64,000 bases of DNA from Cyathus striatus (GCA_025738555.1 JAOVFP010000005.1:4278001-4342000); one strand, 5' to 3'; shown: positions 11,857 through 23,479, counted from the stretch's first letter. Numbers and translations: made by a program. The notes: generated by a model not told the origin, from the sequence alone.

Positions 11857-12210
11857 TTTGTAGGATGGTTTATAGTAGGGAGTGGGCATTTGAATAATGG
11901 GACTGTAGGTATCAGTAATATTCAGCTGTTGAATATGGCGAAAGGAAGCAGTGTGTTTGCTACGAGCTTGGGATGGACACAGGTGCACGTTGAATTTGGC
12001 AATGGTAATGGTATTACTTATTTAGTAGATATCGAAGTAGAATATAGTTGAAATTGATGCAACGCGGATATAAATAAGTAAGTACTAAGTAACATGAACT
12101 TTCCCAGTGATGACTTTCCAATGATTACTCTGATCTCCCGCTTCGAATGTCTCCGTCCTCTCTGCAACTTCCCAGACTCTGACTAATTCTACTGCACTAC
12201 CCTTCCTTGC
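11857..12210. promoter_or_regulatory. Divergent promoter region
   Basis: About 350 bp separate the outward-facing starts at 11856 (-) and 12211 (+). No specific binding site can be named. A pyrimidine-rich run (ctctgatctcccgcttcg and following) lies just upstream of the + start, as is common for fungal core promoters. Confidence 0.45.
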
Positions 12211-13986
12211 ATGGGCTGGTCTCTCGTCGTACTTGCTTTAACTTTTATGGGTGTAGTATTGAGTATTTGGCCCGCAAGAGCCCTTGCCACCCGACCTATT
12301 GTCCATTTTGCACCCAAGCCTGCTCTGCTTGCCGTCAAGAAGGACCAAAACAACACTGCCCTTGAGGAACTCTCCATCCGCACACTAATCGAAACTCGCT
12401 GCACGAGTCTCTTGAGACCATTCAACCCTCCCTGGTGGCTATTCAAGTACGTGTCAATTTCTCATGGCTACTTGCGACTGACTCAAGTACTGCATATGCT
12501 TAGTGGTCATCTACAGACATTATATTGCGTTTTTGGTGACTTCTCCAAGCACGACCTCGTGTCGTACGACCGGTAAATACATCCAGTAGTGTAGTGACAG
12601 ATCATTTGCTAACATCCAATCGCAGAACATATCTTCGCCTGGCCGATGGTGGTACAATGTATGTTTAATGATCATCCTGTTGTCGATCCTTCTTGACATG
12701 AGATCATGCTGTCAGTGGGTTAGATTTCACACCTCCTAATTCCACCCATCTTCGCGATGATACCCCCATAGTTGTTGTACAACATGGGCTCACTGGTGGT
12801 GAGCTTCCTAATTTTCTATTATGCAAAGAAGCCAACCCTTTCAAGGCTCCTACGAGTCATACGTACGTGCAATTCTGAGCAAGGCATGCGCGAGAGTGGA
12901 GGACGGTGGATTGGGATATCGAGCCGTGGTCATCAATTTTCGTGGATGTCAGTAAGCCTCATTCATAGCAAACTTGCCTCTAATAAGTTCAATAGGTGCA
13001 GGAGTTCCAATTACAAGTCAATTGTTGTATTCGGCAGGACATACGGATGATACCAGACAGGCACTTGCGTACATTGCTTATAAATTTCCAAAGGCACCAC
13101 TTCTAGGGCTTGGGTTTTCGCTAGGTTCGAACGTTATTACAAGATACCTCGCTGAAGAGGGTGAACAAACCCGCCTTCTTTCTGCATGTACTTTAGCGTG
13201 TGTATGTTATTGTTCATGCCAAAGTGAGTGAATTGTTAACGATGATATCACTATGACAGCCATGGGACCTGGAACGAAATAACGATGGGTGCGCATTGTT
13301 TTACCCACTCTTTACCTTGTACTACATGGCGACGGTTCCTTCGAATATTTAGATTATTGAGAAGCTTCCTGGGAAAGCATATCTACTCCAAGGGGATGGG
13401 AAGCAACTTATTGAATCTCTTAAAGCGACATGCAAAGGCCTTTGTAGCTGATCCGAATCACCATGTTACGAAGGCCGCGTATGTAGCTTTTTCGCTAAAG
13501 AATCCAACGTTAGAGCAGTTCGACGAGACATTCACTCGAGTGGCAGGTGGTCCTGCCCCACATTTTCCATTTCCCAATGCTCAAGAATATTACCGTTGGG
13601 CATCAAGCCACCATGTTGTAAAAGATATCACTGTCCCTTATCTTGCAATAAATGCCGCCGATGATCCAGTAGTCCGTCATGTTCCTATGGATGGTGCAGG
13701 TAATGGGTGGGCTGTAATGGTTCTCACTGATGGAGGAGGCCACCTTGGATGGTTCGAACCTGGTTATAAGAGACTTGAACGGTGGACTACTAAGCCAGTT
13801 ATCGAATGGTTGGAACTTCTTGGTACGAGCGTAGTGCATGCCGAGTCAAAAGGTAGCAAGCTCTACGTGGACGGGGACGGATTCCTGCGCGAAGAAGGTC
13901 GACCTAGGTTAGGATGCAAAGAGATCGCCAGCCATGCCATTATCGATAGTAACGAGAGCGAAGAAGGTTTACTTCAAGGACTTTAA
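12211..13986 (+). CDS. Alpha/beta hydrolase, medium-chain acyl ester synthase/esterase type (EHT1/EEB1, ABHD3-like)
   Basis: The first exon has an N-terminal hydrophobic segment (residues 3-25, likely a membrane anchor) and ends WWLF. A phase-2 splice makes FNGHLQT, a hallmark of the YheT/EHT1/ABHD1-3 family. Later exons give VVVQHGLTGGSYESYVRA (oxyanion HGLTGGS), the nucleophile elbow LGFSLGSN at about 13120, an Asp in NAADDPVV near 13655, and the catalytic His in GGGHLGWFE near 13735, so the triad is complete. Fungal relatives make and hydrolyse medium-chain fatty acid ethyl esters; the ABHD members act on phospholipids or acyl lipids. Length is about 470 residues in about six exons. The stop is only 65 bp from that of the convergent RWD gene. 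Confidence 0.9.
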
Positions 13987-14051
13987 ATTGGTCTGTGGGA
14001 AGGATATTTTTGGATCCTTTATCGGTGTAGTATAGATTCTAGACAACCAAC

Positions 14052-15100
14052 CTAGTCACTATCGCTAAATGTTATACCTTGTTCGTCCTCTTCTTCCAGC
14101 CTGGTCCTTTCGTACTGGCTGAAATCTACAGAAATTGTTCCTTCCTCCACCAATGTCTCGTCCTCCAGTCCTTTGTTGCGCTCAAATAACTGTCGACCTA
14201 AAGCTGGAGTGAGCAAATATCATATTTTCTGTTGCGAACGTGATACAAACCTGTGAGACGTGTCCCCAACCTTTTCCACTCTTCGCGTTCCTTCGGAGTT
14301 TGTCCCCGGAGTCGCTCTTCTTCTTGTTGTGCCTTTTTCCGAGCCATCTCCTTGTCAAATATTGCTTTCCAGGCCTTAAAAGTATCCACTGTCACAGGTG
14401 TTCCACGAGTGCGAGCTTCTTCAGCCTATTTTTTTTTTCTTCAGTATGTCTCAAAAACAAGGCAGCAAATGTACGTACTTCGAGTTCAAGACGTTCCTTC
14501 TCCATTTGTTCCCGATTCTGCTTTTCTAACCTCGAACGAAGCAGCTCCGAAAGTTTTTCTCTGAGATATGAGACTAATGTAAATGTCATGGCCATCCCTA
14601 AATTCTCTTCGCCCTATAACATGGTTAGAACTGGTTGTCAGGTTGCATTCCTATCGAAGCGAAATACCATCTTGCGAAGGTCAGCTATCAAGTCATTAAC
14701 CTCTGTGCCTTCCAAAGCATCATCTTGAGCTTTGATACTTAAATCAGGTAGTGTGTCGGGGTATTGCTGAGGATAATGAACGCTGAGTACTACTCTAACT
14801 AAAATGAATGGATGTAACGTTGAATCTTCAAGCCTACATATTAAATGAAACCGGCGTACTGTTATCAACACCTTCGACAGGATCGTCGGCCTCTGCTTCA
14901 ATCTGGATATCACTTTCAGACAACTCTTTCGTGAGTCTTAGTTCGTCGAGGAGATGCTGAGTAATATCGAGAAGACAAACTTGAAAGTTCTGAGGGATAG
15001 ATTGATTCCAATACCTGATACGAACGCGATTATTAATCATATCGACCGTCGGTGGAAAGGAATTCACCTCTAACTCTTCGAGCAAAACGTCTGAGGGCAT
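14052..15100 (-). CDS. RWD-domain protein, GIR2/RWDD1 (DFRP2) type
   Basis: Exon 1 (MPSDVLLEELE) splices to VLESIYPSELSSL, the start of an RWD domain. It continues with SDIQIEAEADD and SVHYPQQYPDTLPDLSI, the YPxxxP-type turn of RWD. The second half is the helical region shared with RWDD1: NLGMAMTFTLVSYLREKL, a long Glu/Arg/Lys-rich coiled helix, then GTPVTVDTFKAWKAIFDKEM, then TGRQLFERNKGL and an acidic end (TFSDSD). RWDD1/Gir2 binds the DRG/Rbg2 GTPase and Gcn1, linking ribosome-associated GTPases to Gcn2 control. About 230 residues in six or seven exons. It shares a 219-bp divergent promoter with the bS21m gene. Confidence 0.88.
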
Positions 15101-15319
15101 TTGTAACGGTCCAAATACTATTCTTCGATGTTGAGGGGATTATCAAGGATTTCACTCCAGATTCTACAGTCAATACTTAATAGATATACACAAGATATAC
15201 ATAATATATAATAAGCATTCGAAATTCCCAAATAGCGCACGTGACAAAGAGAAATTCACTCGTTCAGTGACCGTTCACGTCCTCCGAGTCTGACTTGACT
15301 TAAACTAGTGCTAGACGGT

Positions 15320-15965
15320 ATGAACGTCGCACACCACATCCACCCATCACTACGAATCGCCTTCTTAAAGCCAAAAAAGCCATGTGCAGGACTTGGAAAT
15401 TTCTCGCTTATTTCAGGATCACAATTGAGGCCCTTCTTGAACAGCAATATTAGATTGTTCTCTGCATCTTCCAAGGCTCTCGATGAAGATGAAAATCCAA
15501 TGAACATGAGAGGCCTGTATGCAAACATTGACATGGTAAAAGCCATGAAGCCTAAAACCAACCCGGATTCAACTTGGGAGAAACATACGAAAGTGGTATC
15601 GGACGAGCTGGCCAGGAAGCCTACAGGTCATGCATATTCTGGTGCGCCATGTGTAGCATCACTCGAAAGTTAAATCTAAAAGATCTTAGGGCGCACGGTG
15701 AAAGTATTACCTGGGCAAGTCTACGATGCATTCAGTAGACTAGATGGGATCCTAAAGCGCAATAAAGTCCGTAAGACTGTACAAGTCCAACGACGACACG
15801 AGAAGAAAGGCGATAAGAGACGCAGATTGGAGAGTCAGAGGTGGCGGAATCGTTTCTCAGAAGAGGTGCTGCTGTTATTCTAGGATCTGTTTCATTGGAT
15901 TAACATTTACATAGGTCCGCCAACGAGTGGAATTGGTCGATCAAATTCGAAGACGTGGGGTTTGA
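15320..15965 (+). CDS. MRP21: Mitochondrial small ribosomal subunit protein bS21m (MRP21)
   Basis: Three exons. The second and third carry the bS21 core: RTVKVLPGQVYDAFSRLDGI, LKRNKVRKTVQVQRRHEKKG, DKRRRLESQRWRNRFSEE, then VRQRVELVDQIRRRGV and the stop. This very basic helical protein sits in the mitochondrial small subunit near the 16S-type rRNA 3' end. The first exon adds an N-terminal extension of about 115 residues that begins MNVAHHIHPSLRIAFLKPKK, basic and poor in acidic residues, typical of a mitochondrial targeting presequence. The ATG at 15320 is the first in frame. Introns lie at about 15640-15690 and 15865-15913. Confidence 0.93.
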
Positions 15966-17305
15966 AGAAAACCAGTCGCGATGTACGATGTTGCACTGGC
16001 CAATGCACTGGTGCACTAAATAAATGGATATAGGGCATTCTCCTTGGCCCTATAACCTCCCTTGCTGGATCGAGCAGTAATAAACTCACTTTTAATGTGT
16101 TCTCGTATATAATTAGGATTGTTTTGAGGTGTTTCTCGTGCGTATCAAGACCATAAACTGTAACATAATTTGGTTTCAGAGGTTGAAGAAAGCGGTTCCC
16201 AAGAAGTATGGTCCGAAGGAACACATTGCGTCTCTTCGACCTCTTCATTCCCGACGCAGACGGAGCTGCGCAAGTGAGGGGAAGAGATCATGTAAACCAT
16301 GCATTCTCATTGTGCTCCACTCCACAACAGCATAGTAAATACCCCACAGACTCCCGCTGCCTTCCAAAGAAGCTTGGTCCGAGGGTGAGTTAACCCTATG
16401 ACGCCGATACTTGTAGCTTTAGAGATCGTTTTAACACCGACGCAAGGATTCCAGATCTCCCTAGCCAGTCTGTCCGATCACTTTCATCCTCGTGGACGGT
16501 AGGGCTTTCTTAGAAGTTAGAACGAGGCTTACATGCAGCGTTTCGCATAACCTGGACGCTCCTTAAAATCTTCTTTCTTCAAGCATGGATCCTAGTCAAT
16601 TCTCCCCGCATTCATAACCCATTCTAATACGTGCTATCTACAAATGTGTCACAATGTTTGTTTCCGTGCATTTTGTATTTTACTGCCTGCCTAACTGACC
16701 TTGACTTAGATCATTGACGGTCGATATCATACAGCATGCGGCCATTTCTATGCCATGTCCACTCGAGTTCAGGACTGCTTGAAACCTACGTGTCTTTTTA
16801 GCAGAAGACATACCCACCCATCAGGTACGCATTTTTCTTATAAGTACCATGAATTCCAATAATTTAAATACATTTGTTGTAAGGGTGTCGTTCACCAAAC
16901 TGTGTTCGCTTGATGGCATTGCCTGTTCGCAACCCAATCCGAATTAGCCCCGTGCACTGTTCAGACTGCATTACGAAGGTCAGAGAATCAGATGGATATT
17001 CGAGGCCCTTGCTGAGAGGTGGTGACCTTGAACATGTACACGACGGCAATTAACGGCATCCACTGTTCTATATTTAAATTATATAACCAACTGTGTATTT
17101 ACATATCTTCTTGGATATCATATAACGTAACTGTACTTACCTAAAATGTCCACGATAACTGGCAACCTTATTTCCAACTAATACTACATTGAAAACAAGG
17201 AATACAAGGACGCGCATCGTTCCCCCTACCATACATAAGCACTGCTGCTTGCAACTGTCGGAAGATGCTAACTTTCCCCTCATACTGCTTTTGCTTCCAG
17301 CAATC
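15966..17305. other. Gene-poor stretch of 1.3 kb
   Basis: No open frame longer than about 115 codons, and none with a recognisable domain on either strand. A + strand piece near 16180-16240 follows a good acceptor (ttggtttcag) and reads RLKKAVPKKYGPKEHIA, and a - strand frame spans 15907-16248, but neither extends through credible splices. It could hold a decayed gene, a long 5' region of the gene at 17306, or non-coding RNA. No tRNA-like fold was seen. Confidence 0.5.
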
Positions 17306-19017
17306 ATGTCACCAGATTTACGCTCCTATCTACAATGTTGCGCCCTTCCAGAGATGATTGTTGACGCCCGGTGGATACCAGACTTCCTCCTTGACGGACA
17401 CAAGAGCCACAAGAACCATCTTTCTGTTCAAGCAGAGCAATGGCGGCGGCTCGAAACTATAAACCCGATAGAAATGACAAGCAAAATCGAGTCTTGTATG
17501 TTCGTTTTTTTTTCGACATATATAGTTATATCTTACTAGAGTTTCAGGGCTTGAGACGTATATTCCTCAAACAGCTATTGATATCACTGAGTACGAGAAA
17601 GAGACAGGAGAAAGGTTTTCAGTCCCGTATCCACTAAATTCTAGACCAAATGAATACCTTGCACGGCCGACCGATATTTTAAGGTCTGTTCGATGCATTT
17701 CTGATGTTATTATTCAGTACTTAAAGACAGCTGCAACATTCGACAAGGTTGATGTCCTGGGTTGACAATCTATCTCTCATGACCGTGCAGCGAACTATGC
17801 ATTGTGTATTCCCCGACACCCAAGACTGGTCATTCCAGCACGACAACAAGTGGGAGGTCGATTCAGATATATTTTCACATTTCACTTGGGAATTACGTGA
17901 CCCTGTTCTTTTGAGGGATGCCCATATAAAGCGGGAAGCTAAAAAGAAATCTGTTGTTATCGCCGTGCAACCTCCATGGATTCTGTCGCAAATGGACATG
18001 AAGCAGTTTTCAAATTGCAAATCTGTAGGTTCTTTGTCGTAACATTATAAACTGTTGACTCATAATTGTCATTAGTTTCCTCCTTGTCATGTTGCAGGAA
18101 ATGCATTCCCTGTTGTTCTTGATAGTAAGCATCGGGTATGGGCGAAGGTTGGGCTCATATTATCAAATATTAACAAGTACACTTACTAATACTGATATAC
18201 CTAGATATGGGATCTTTGTGTACAAAAGGAATCACATTGGTTTGTCTTGACATCTTATAACCAGTGGGTATTCGGAGCCTTTTCTCCAGGTGAATTAGAG
18301 ACATTCGATGTTGACGTTGATTTGGTTAATTTTTGGCTTTTCAGGCTGGACAACCGCATTTACAACTAAGGTTTTTAACTTCGACCAAAAGGACCCATCT
18401 ATCATTCTTCATTTGGCCTTTTGGATTGCTTCCGCTATGCGTCTACCGGGAACTTGTTTACTTACTAAGGTGCGTTGCGGGGCTGAATGCGGCCATGATG
18501 ATATACCAGCTATGTTATACCATATTTTGGGCGTATTTCCTGATTCCCGTGACCTTGCCTCGTACACTGCGTAGAAAAAAAAAACTCATAAATTCACTTT
18601 CATTTATGTAGGTGCCTGAACCTATACATTGTATTCTAAATCGAATTCAAATCCCCGCAGTCGACACTGACATCCCAATACCTGCGAATTCAGAATCGGC
18701 ATGGGACGGAAAAAGTGTTGGTTAGTTCACATGCAATTAAAAGTCTCGAACACAACTGACTGTGTACAGAACCGGGGTCTTCTGCTGGAGTGTGGAGTAA
18801 TATTGCACCTTCTGTATCTGACATGGAGTCAGCTGCGGGTTTTATCATACCAAGGAAACGTCTCGCAAAGCCAGGACACCTTTCGGAAACAATCGAGCAA
18901 TGGATAAACAGTGGGTCTAATGTTTCCAAAGAGGAGCCCACTGAGAAAAAGTATCATACTACATTCAAAAATCCACGACCAAGGAACAAGCCTCGCCAGG
19001 GGGAATGGTTATTTTAG
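17306..19017 (+). CDS. Basidiomycete-type protein of unknown function
   Basis: About seven exons. The protein starts MSPDLRSYLQCCALPEMIVD and continues through SWLETYIPQTAIDITEYEKE. The central part carries VVIAVQPPWILSQMDMKQF, then FPVVLDSKHRVWAKIWDLCV, then HWFVLTSYNQWVFGAFSPGW, followed by a helical piece (IILHLAFWIASAMRLPG). This order of motifs (QPPW, RVWAKLWD, HWFVLTTYxxWVFG) is one I associate with a widespread agaricomycete hypothetical family. It looks related in feel to fungal kinase-associated proteins, but no function is known to me. The C-terminal third is polar and basic. Length about 440 residues, with no signal peptide. The stop is about 100 bp from the convergent cyclin gene. 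Confidence 0.75.
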
Positions 19018-19118
19018 GGGCTCTAGTCATTGAACTCCCTTATTTTGATGGTATTATTATGCTGAACATGTATATAACTACATCGTCACTGCGACCTCTT
19101 ACGGCATGTGTGCAAACA

Positions 19119-20471
19119 TCAGATGCAATTATCAATACGCAGTCCATTTCTTACATCGGACTTTCTTTCAGTTGTTGCAGCAATCGGCGTCAATCCCCCA
19201 TGACTTGATGTAGGCGTTCTTCCAGCAACTTCATCTGCTGTTGATATAGATGCAGAATTAGTGGCGTGACTGTGCTGCGGTGAAGGTATAAATAGTCGTG
19301 GTCTATGACTAGAGGATGGAGGTATAATCTGAAGAAGACTTTAAGAACTGATCTATGAAGTATGAAACGTACTCACCATCGTTATCGTGGATAGATACGG
19401 ATATGCTATTTCATCCTGAGCAGTGTAGAATTCTAGTAGTATACTTAAGGCGTCTTGAACATCCAGTGTGAGCATGTAGAAATTATAAAGCGGGAAGTTT
19501 CATACCCGAAAGTGACACAAGTTCCGGTGCAGTAAATGTATAATGTTCAACTGCATAACGGCTTGCATCAGGAGAAGGAGGCTTATGGGAAGGCGGTGTG
19601 GGAAGGGATGCGGAAGGGGAAGATGCTGAGATACGTGCGTCTAGAGAAGGCGAGTTCGGTCCGTCGGCCATTCGCTGGGCAAGAATGTAACAGGCAGCAG
19701 CAATTATTTTGGGTGGATAGAGTATGCAAAGCGGAGTTCGGTATCTATAAACATATCATAAGATTTGGCACTCAACTGTTTGTGAAATATACGTACGAAT
19801 CATGCGCCAAGCTCCATGCATAATCTTGAACTTGAAGTTCAGTGTTGCTGACATCGAAGAGATCTACAAGCTCCGCATGAGGACTGTCAACGACGAAATC
19901 AAAACAGAGAGCCTCTAATAAGACTTCCTCTGTTAATAGAATCGCCGTTTGGCATTGGTCAACTTCCTGATGAGCGACTAAATAACGTATGACATAAAGA
20001 TGCGACATACGCACTTTACTTTCAGCTGCTATTAGTGACGAGTCCACGTTTGCAACTTTTGACTGATAGATTCTAGCAACATCCCTGAGTTTTCTCCCGC
20101 ATTCTTCTGTTTTGGTCGCAAGAAATATGCATGAAGCCGCTACGTCCTTGGTAAGTAAGCGAAGGACTCAGCAGAATGCTAAAATGTCTGAATTGTATCC
20201 TCACCTGACGATGGAAATCATCCAGTGGGTATCTCATATAGAATCTGTGAAGCCAAGTCGCAGCGGTACACATAGCGGAAGTTGGTCTATAAAATGTCAA
20301 TAAAGTCTAACCAAGGGGTTGTCTCACTTACAGCATAAGTGATGATCCTAAGCGGTACAGAAATTCTACGCCTCGCGCTCTGTCGTAGAGTTCCCTTTCA
20401 AGAGAGCACGTAGATGGCGTGGAGTGCAATGCCGACAGCGGGAAAAGCCACTGATGATTTGTGGAGGTCAT
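19119..20471 (-). CDS. Cyclin, CTK2/cyclin K-T type (CTD-kinase partner)
   Basis: The start MTSTNHQWLFPLSALHSTPS leads into RPTSAMCTAATWLHRFYMRY, the first cyclin-box helices. A spliced RQDVAASCIFLATKTEECG plus RKLRDVARIY is the diagnostic region of transcriptional cyclins (C/K/L/T, CTK2). Next come EEVLLEALCFDFVVDSPHAE and a second cyclin fold with PPKIIAAACYILAQR. The tail is Ser/Pro-rich and disordered (SASLPTPPSHKPPSPDAS). Such cyclins activate CDK9/CDK12-like kinases (Ctk1) that phosphorylate the RNA polymerase II CTD. Length about 360 residues over eight or so exons. The last exon ends RNGLRIDNCI with the stop at 19119. Confidence 0.85.
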
Positions 20472-20798
20472 GCTAATAAGAACAAGTTAAAAAGTGTAAT
20501 TTTGTATCTACTTATGTACACTGCGAAGGAGAGCTTCCATGCGACCGTAGTTGCCCTTTCTGGAAGTATAACCTTCTAATTCAAATAAATGTAAATACAG
20601 ATACTCTATATAGCCCTGATACCTTAAAAGGTAGCGGGAATTTTTCAATGATACTAATAATATTAAAAGTCTCTTATACCTACATTGAGTCATATCTTAA
20701 ATGATGACCTTCAGGAGGTGATGTTTGTCTTAGTATTTAGCGTGCATATTACTATCAACGTATTATTTCTCGCGCGCCTGAAACTCCTCATCCCGTAG
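20472..20798. other. Intergenic region upstream of the cyclin gene
   Basis: About 330 bp, AT-rich, containing the 5' flank of the cyclin gene that starts at 20471. Beyond possible upstream exons of the small candidate gene at 20799, I see nothing. Confidence 0.5.
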
Positions 20799-21007
20799 AT
20801 GCAAAGACTCGAGAATGGTAAACAACTACAGGTCAGCGCGACGGGTGGTAAACCTCCATCTGCATTTCAGCCGAAGTATTACCATCAACTATCGATGGTC
20901 TCTTTAGCAAAGAGATTTGGTATGCGTTACCGCATGACAAAATATCCGTGCCGTGGTATCAATTCAGGCAAGACGATTCATTGGTGTTACTTGACGTTCA
21001 TCCATAG
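20799..21007 (+). CDS. Candidate small two-exon gene (weak)
   Basis: An ATG at 20799 gives MQRLEN, then an intron from gtaaac near 20819 to tttcag at 20871, joining in phase to an open exon. That exon reads AEVLPSTIDGLFSKEIWYAL, then HDKISVPWYQFRQDDSLVLL, and ends DVHP-stop at 21007. The second exon has a protein-like composition (aromatics, acidic turns) and the phase fits, but at 51 residues I recognise no family. The stop lies seven bases before the convergent eIF2B alpha stop. It may instead be the last exon of a longer gene, or chance. Confidence 0.25.
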
Positions 21008-21013
21008 TTCCTA

Positions 21014-22520
21014 TTAACCAGCAAACATTCCGACCAAATACTGGCTAACCCCTTCGGGTGTAAGGCTACCTACATCTGAAAATACTAGTGAAATCAAGTC
21101 TGGCCTGGTGCTGGTCAGCTCCGCGTATACAGATAACGAAGTTTCCAAGTCATTACCTGGTATAATCAACATCGGGGTTGTTTTCAGATATTTGTTCTTG
21201 CGTAATGCGGACCGAAGGCTTTTTTCCATGTTCATCTTTTGCAAGTGATGTTGCGGTTTCTGTGCAAAAAGTTGCATTAGTTGGTCCATGTCATACAACA
21301 ACACTAGCGCACCAGGTCGGGGGAAAGAAAGTATCTTGGAATGATGACTTGGTAGATCATACTGAGAAAGAGGAAACAGACGATGGAACTTGTAGCTGAA
21401 ATGGTGATGATATCAGTAAAAGAATGCAATGCAACAAGAACGTGGCAACTGTTAAGTTCACTAACCTTTCTGCTAGAGCATAGAACGGCTTATTAGCTGC
21501 TCGTGCAATGATAGCCATTTGATTGCTTCCGACGGCATTAATAAGACCGCCGCTTTCTACTACGGCCTCAGATCCCACAAGGACAAAGTCAACTTTTTCC
21601 ATAACATAGGCTACTGCTGAATCGAGTATAACGGTACTTGGGATGCCAGCAGCGGTGAGAGCTTCGGCAGTTTTGATACTGCAAAACACTTAAAATTCAG
21701 ATCAAATCATGTTATCGAAATTAGTAAATACTCACCCAAGTCCTCGAGGGCGCGCTTCGGTTACAAATACTAGGCGGAGTGGATATTGTGAACTAAATAT
21801 CGACTGAAACACCTATTGCTCTACCTGATATCCTTTTACGTTCGTGGGCCAATAATAATGTTTGCATGACAACTCTCGAGTAGGAGTGTGTAAGGATCTG
21901 CACAAAGTTTAAGACGGAGTTCAAGATCTACAACGAAAACAAACGCACCACGGAGCCATCCTTAATGAAACCAACAGCGAGCTCTGCTATCTTTCTTCTG
22001 TATGTAAGAGCTTCGACTGCATACTTTTGCCCTTGGCGAACGAGTTCTCGTTTTAAATCGGCAAAATTCTAGGTCGCACATTGACAAAAGATGCACGAAC
22101 AGATACACAGATACCCACAGCAGAGTCATGGGGGAAAAGGGTGACGAAGGCGGTAAAGAGTTCGCAACCGGCATTCAAGCTGATTGGATTGGATGCTCTT
22201 CGCTTCAATTCTTCTGCTCCATCGTTTAACGCCTTGACAAGTTCGAACATGGTGTCCGCTACAAAATGAGGCATCAAGGGATGGGGTTAGATAGCGAGGA
22301 CGATGGACAAACACCATTTGAATTTTCTATGAGTTCTGTGAGGGCGAGAATGGCAGCAAGCGGGGTGGAGATCTGAGAAAGAGGATAAGAAAGGTTAGAC
22401 GTGGTAGGTGGGATGGGACTAACCTGCTCATCGTCTAGCCTGCGCAGGTATGCGGGATATATGTCGAAACCGGCGAGAACAGATGCCTTGTCTGGGGGGC
22501 GAAGGGTGACGACGGAGTCC
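21014..22520 (-). CDS. GCN3: Translation initiation factor eIF2B subunit alpha
   Basis: Spliced from about seven exons. Visible pieces in order are STPLAAILALTELIENSNG, then MFELVKALNDGAEELKRRA, then NPISLNAGCELFTAFVTLF, then KYAVEALTYRRKIAELAVGF. These are followed by ILTHSYSRVVMQTLLLAHER and the Rossmann-like FVTEARPRGLG. The core TVILDSAVAYVMEKVDFVLV, VGSEAVVESGGLINAVGSNQ and ANKPFYALAERYKFHRLFPL is diagnostic. The C-terminus splices ENNPDVDYTR to PDLISLVFSDVGSLTPEGVS and ends QYLVGMFAG. This regulatory subunit senses eIF2 phosphorylated by Gcn2 and inhibits nucleotide exchange. About 340 residues, cytosolic. Note that a GIR2-type gene of the same stress pathway lies in this window too, but not next to it. 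Confidence 0.95.
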
Positions 22521-23479
22521 ATTGGACGGAGTGAAGCGGTGAAGAAAGGAAGCTAGTAGTGATTAATGATTTGAAGGGCGGAGTGGGTCAGATAAATGGA
22601 ATGCCCATAAATGGAAGTCATATATATATTAGCACAGTAACTGGCGCAAGTAATGTCAAAGTTAACGTTCAACGTTCAAATTCAAACATGACGGGAGGAA
22701 TAATATTTATCAAAGCCGCAGAATATACAGTAATGAAGAAGAGGCGAGATAGACTCCCGCGCGGATTTCGTACGTGCAAATTGCTGCAGGGGGGTTCCTG
22801 TAAGAAGTGCGTCATGTGTTTCACGTCGTTGTTTTCGAGTCGTTGCTAACGAAACGATGCCGAAGTAGACCACGGAGGGGCGCAGACAGCCAGGGCCAAT
22901 TAGAGTTGAGGGAATTACGAGTCGGAGCCGGGACGAATATTTTGCGACTAGAGTGAAACAGCCGTCTTGGAGGGTCTTGGGATGTGACGAAAGTAATTGA
23001 ATGAGGATAGTATTTGATTTGTATACATAGATTGATATATGTATATATAGTTTGATATACTGATATAATGATTTGTATACATGCTTTAGTACTTGGTTTG
23101 ATATAGTATTGTTGATATTACCCAGTAATAATATGTGACATGTGTGACACATATCTTGAATTATTGCAGTCGGGACGAATACACGTGTATTTTCGCCCGA
23201 CGCCTGAAAATGCTTGGATCGGTGATCCCTGTTAATATTCGCTTTTTCTTCGCCGCCAGGGTCCACTCCCTCCAATACAAAAGCCCGCCCTCGCACAATG
23301 CTCGCTCTCTCCATCCCCCTCCACTAGACCCTCCCCATCCCACCCTCTTCCTCTCCTTCCCTTCCACTCTCCCTCTCCTTCCTTCTCTATACATTCCCTT
23401 TTAATAGTAATCTCGTCAGTCTTCCTCTCCTCGACCTTCTCCTCCCTCTCATCTCCCTCCAGTTTCACCCCTTTCTCCA
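22521..23479. promoter_or_regulatory. Divergent region between eIF2B alpha and the unknown 209-residue protein
   Basis: About 960 bp between outward-facing starts. A 210-codon frame on the - strand (22682-23314) is probably chance: it is rich in Tyr/Ile from the AT-rich tract and has no family features. A strong pyrimidine tract (about 23280-23478) directly precedes the + start, typical of highly expressed fungal promoters. Confidence 0.55.
23018..23115. repeat. AT-rich degenerate repeat built on (t)tgatat/gtata units
   Basis: Repeated short units such as gtatacat, ttgatata, atgtatat and tttgatatact recur for about 100 bp. The tract is irregular and not a clean microsatellite. It is flanked by 'cagtaata' and 'tgacatgtgtgacacat', the latter a near-palindrome (tgtgacatgtgtgacaca at about 23132-23149). 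Confidence 0.6.

Noticed and set aside
13750..13765. ggttcgaacctgg, resembling a tRNA T-loop
   Set aside because: It lies inside the alpha/beta hydrolase exon (GWFEPGY codons), and no acceptor stem or anticodon arm surrounds it.
22682..23314. A 210-codon open frame on the - strand
   Set aside because: It is rich in Tyr, Ile and Ser because it crosses the AT-rich tract, has no family features, and overlaps the promoter of the gene at 23480.
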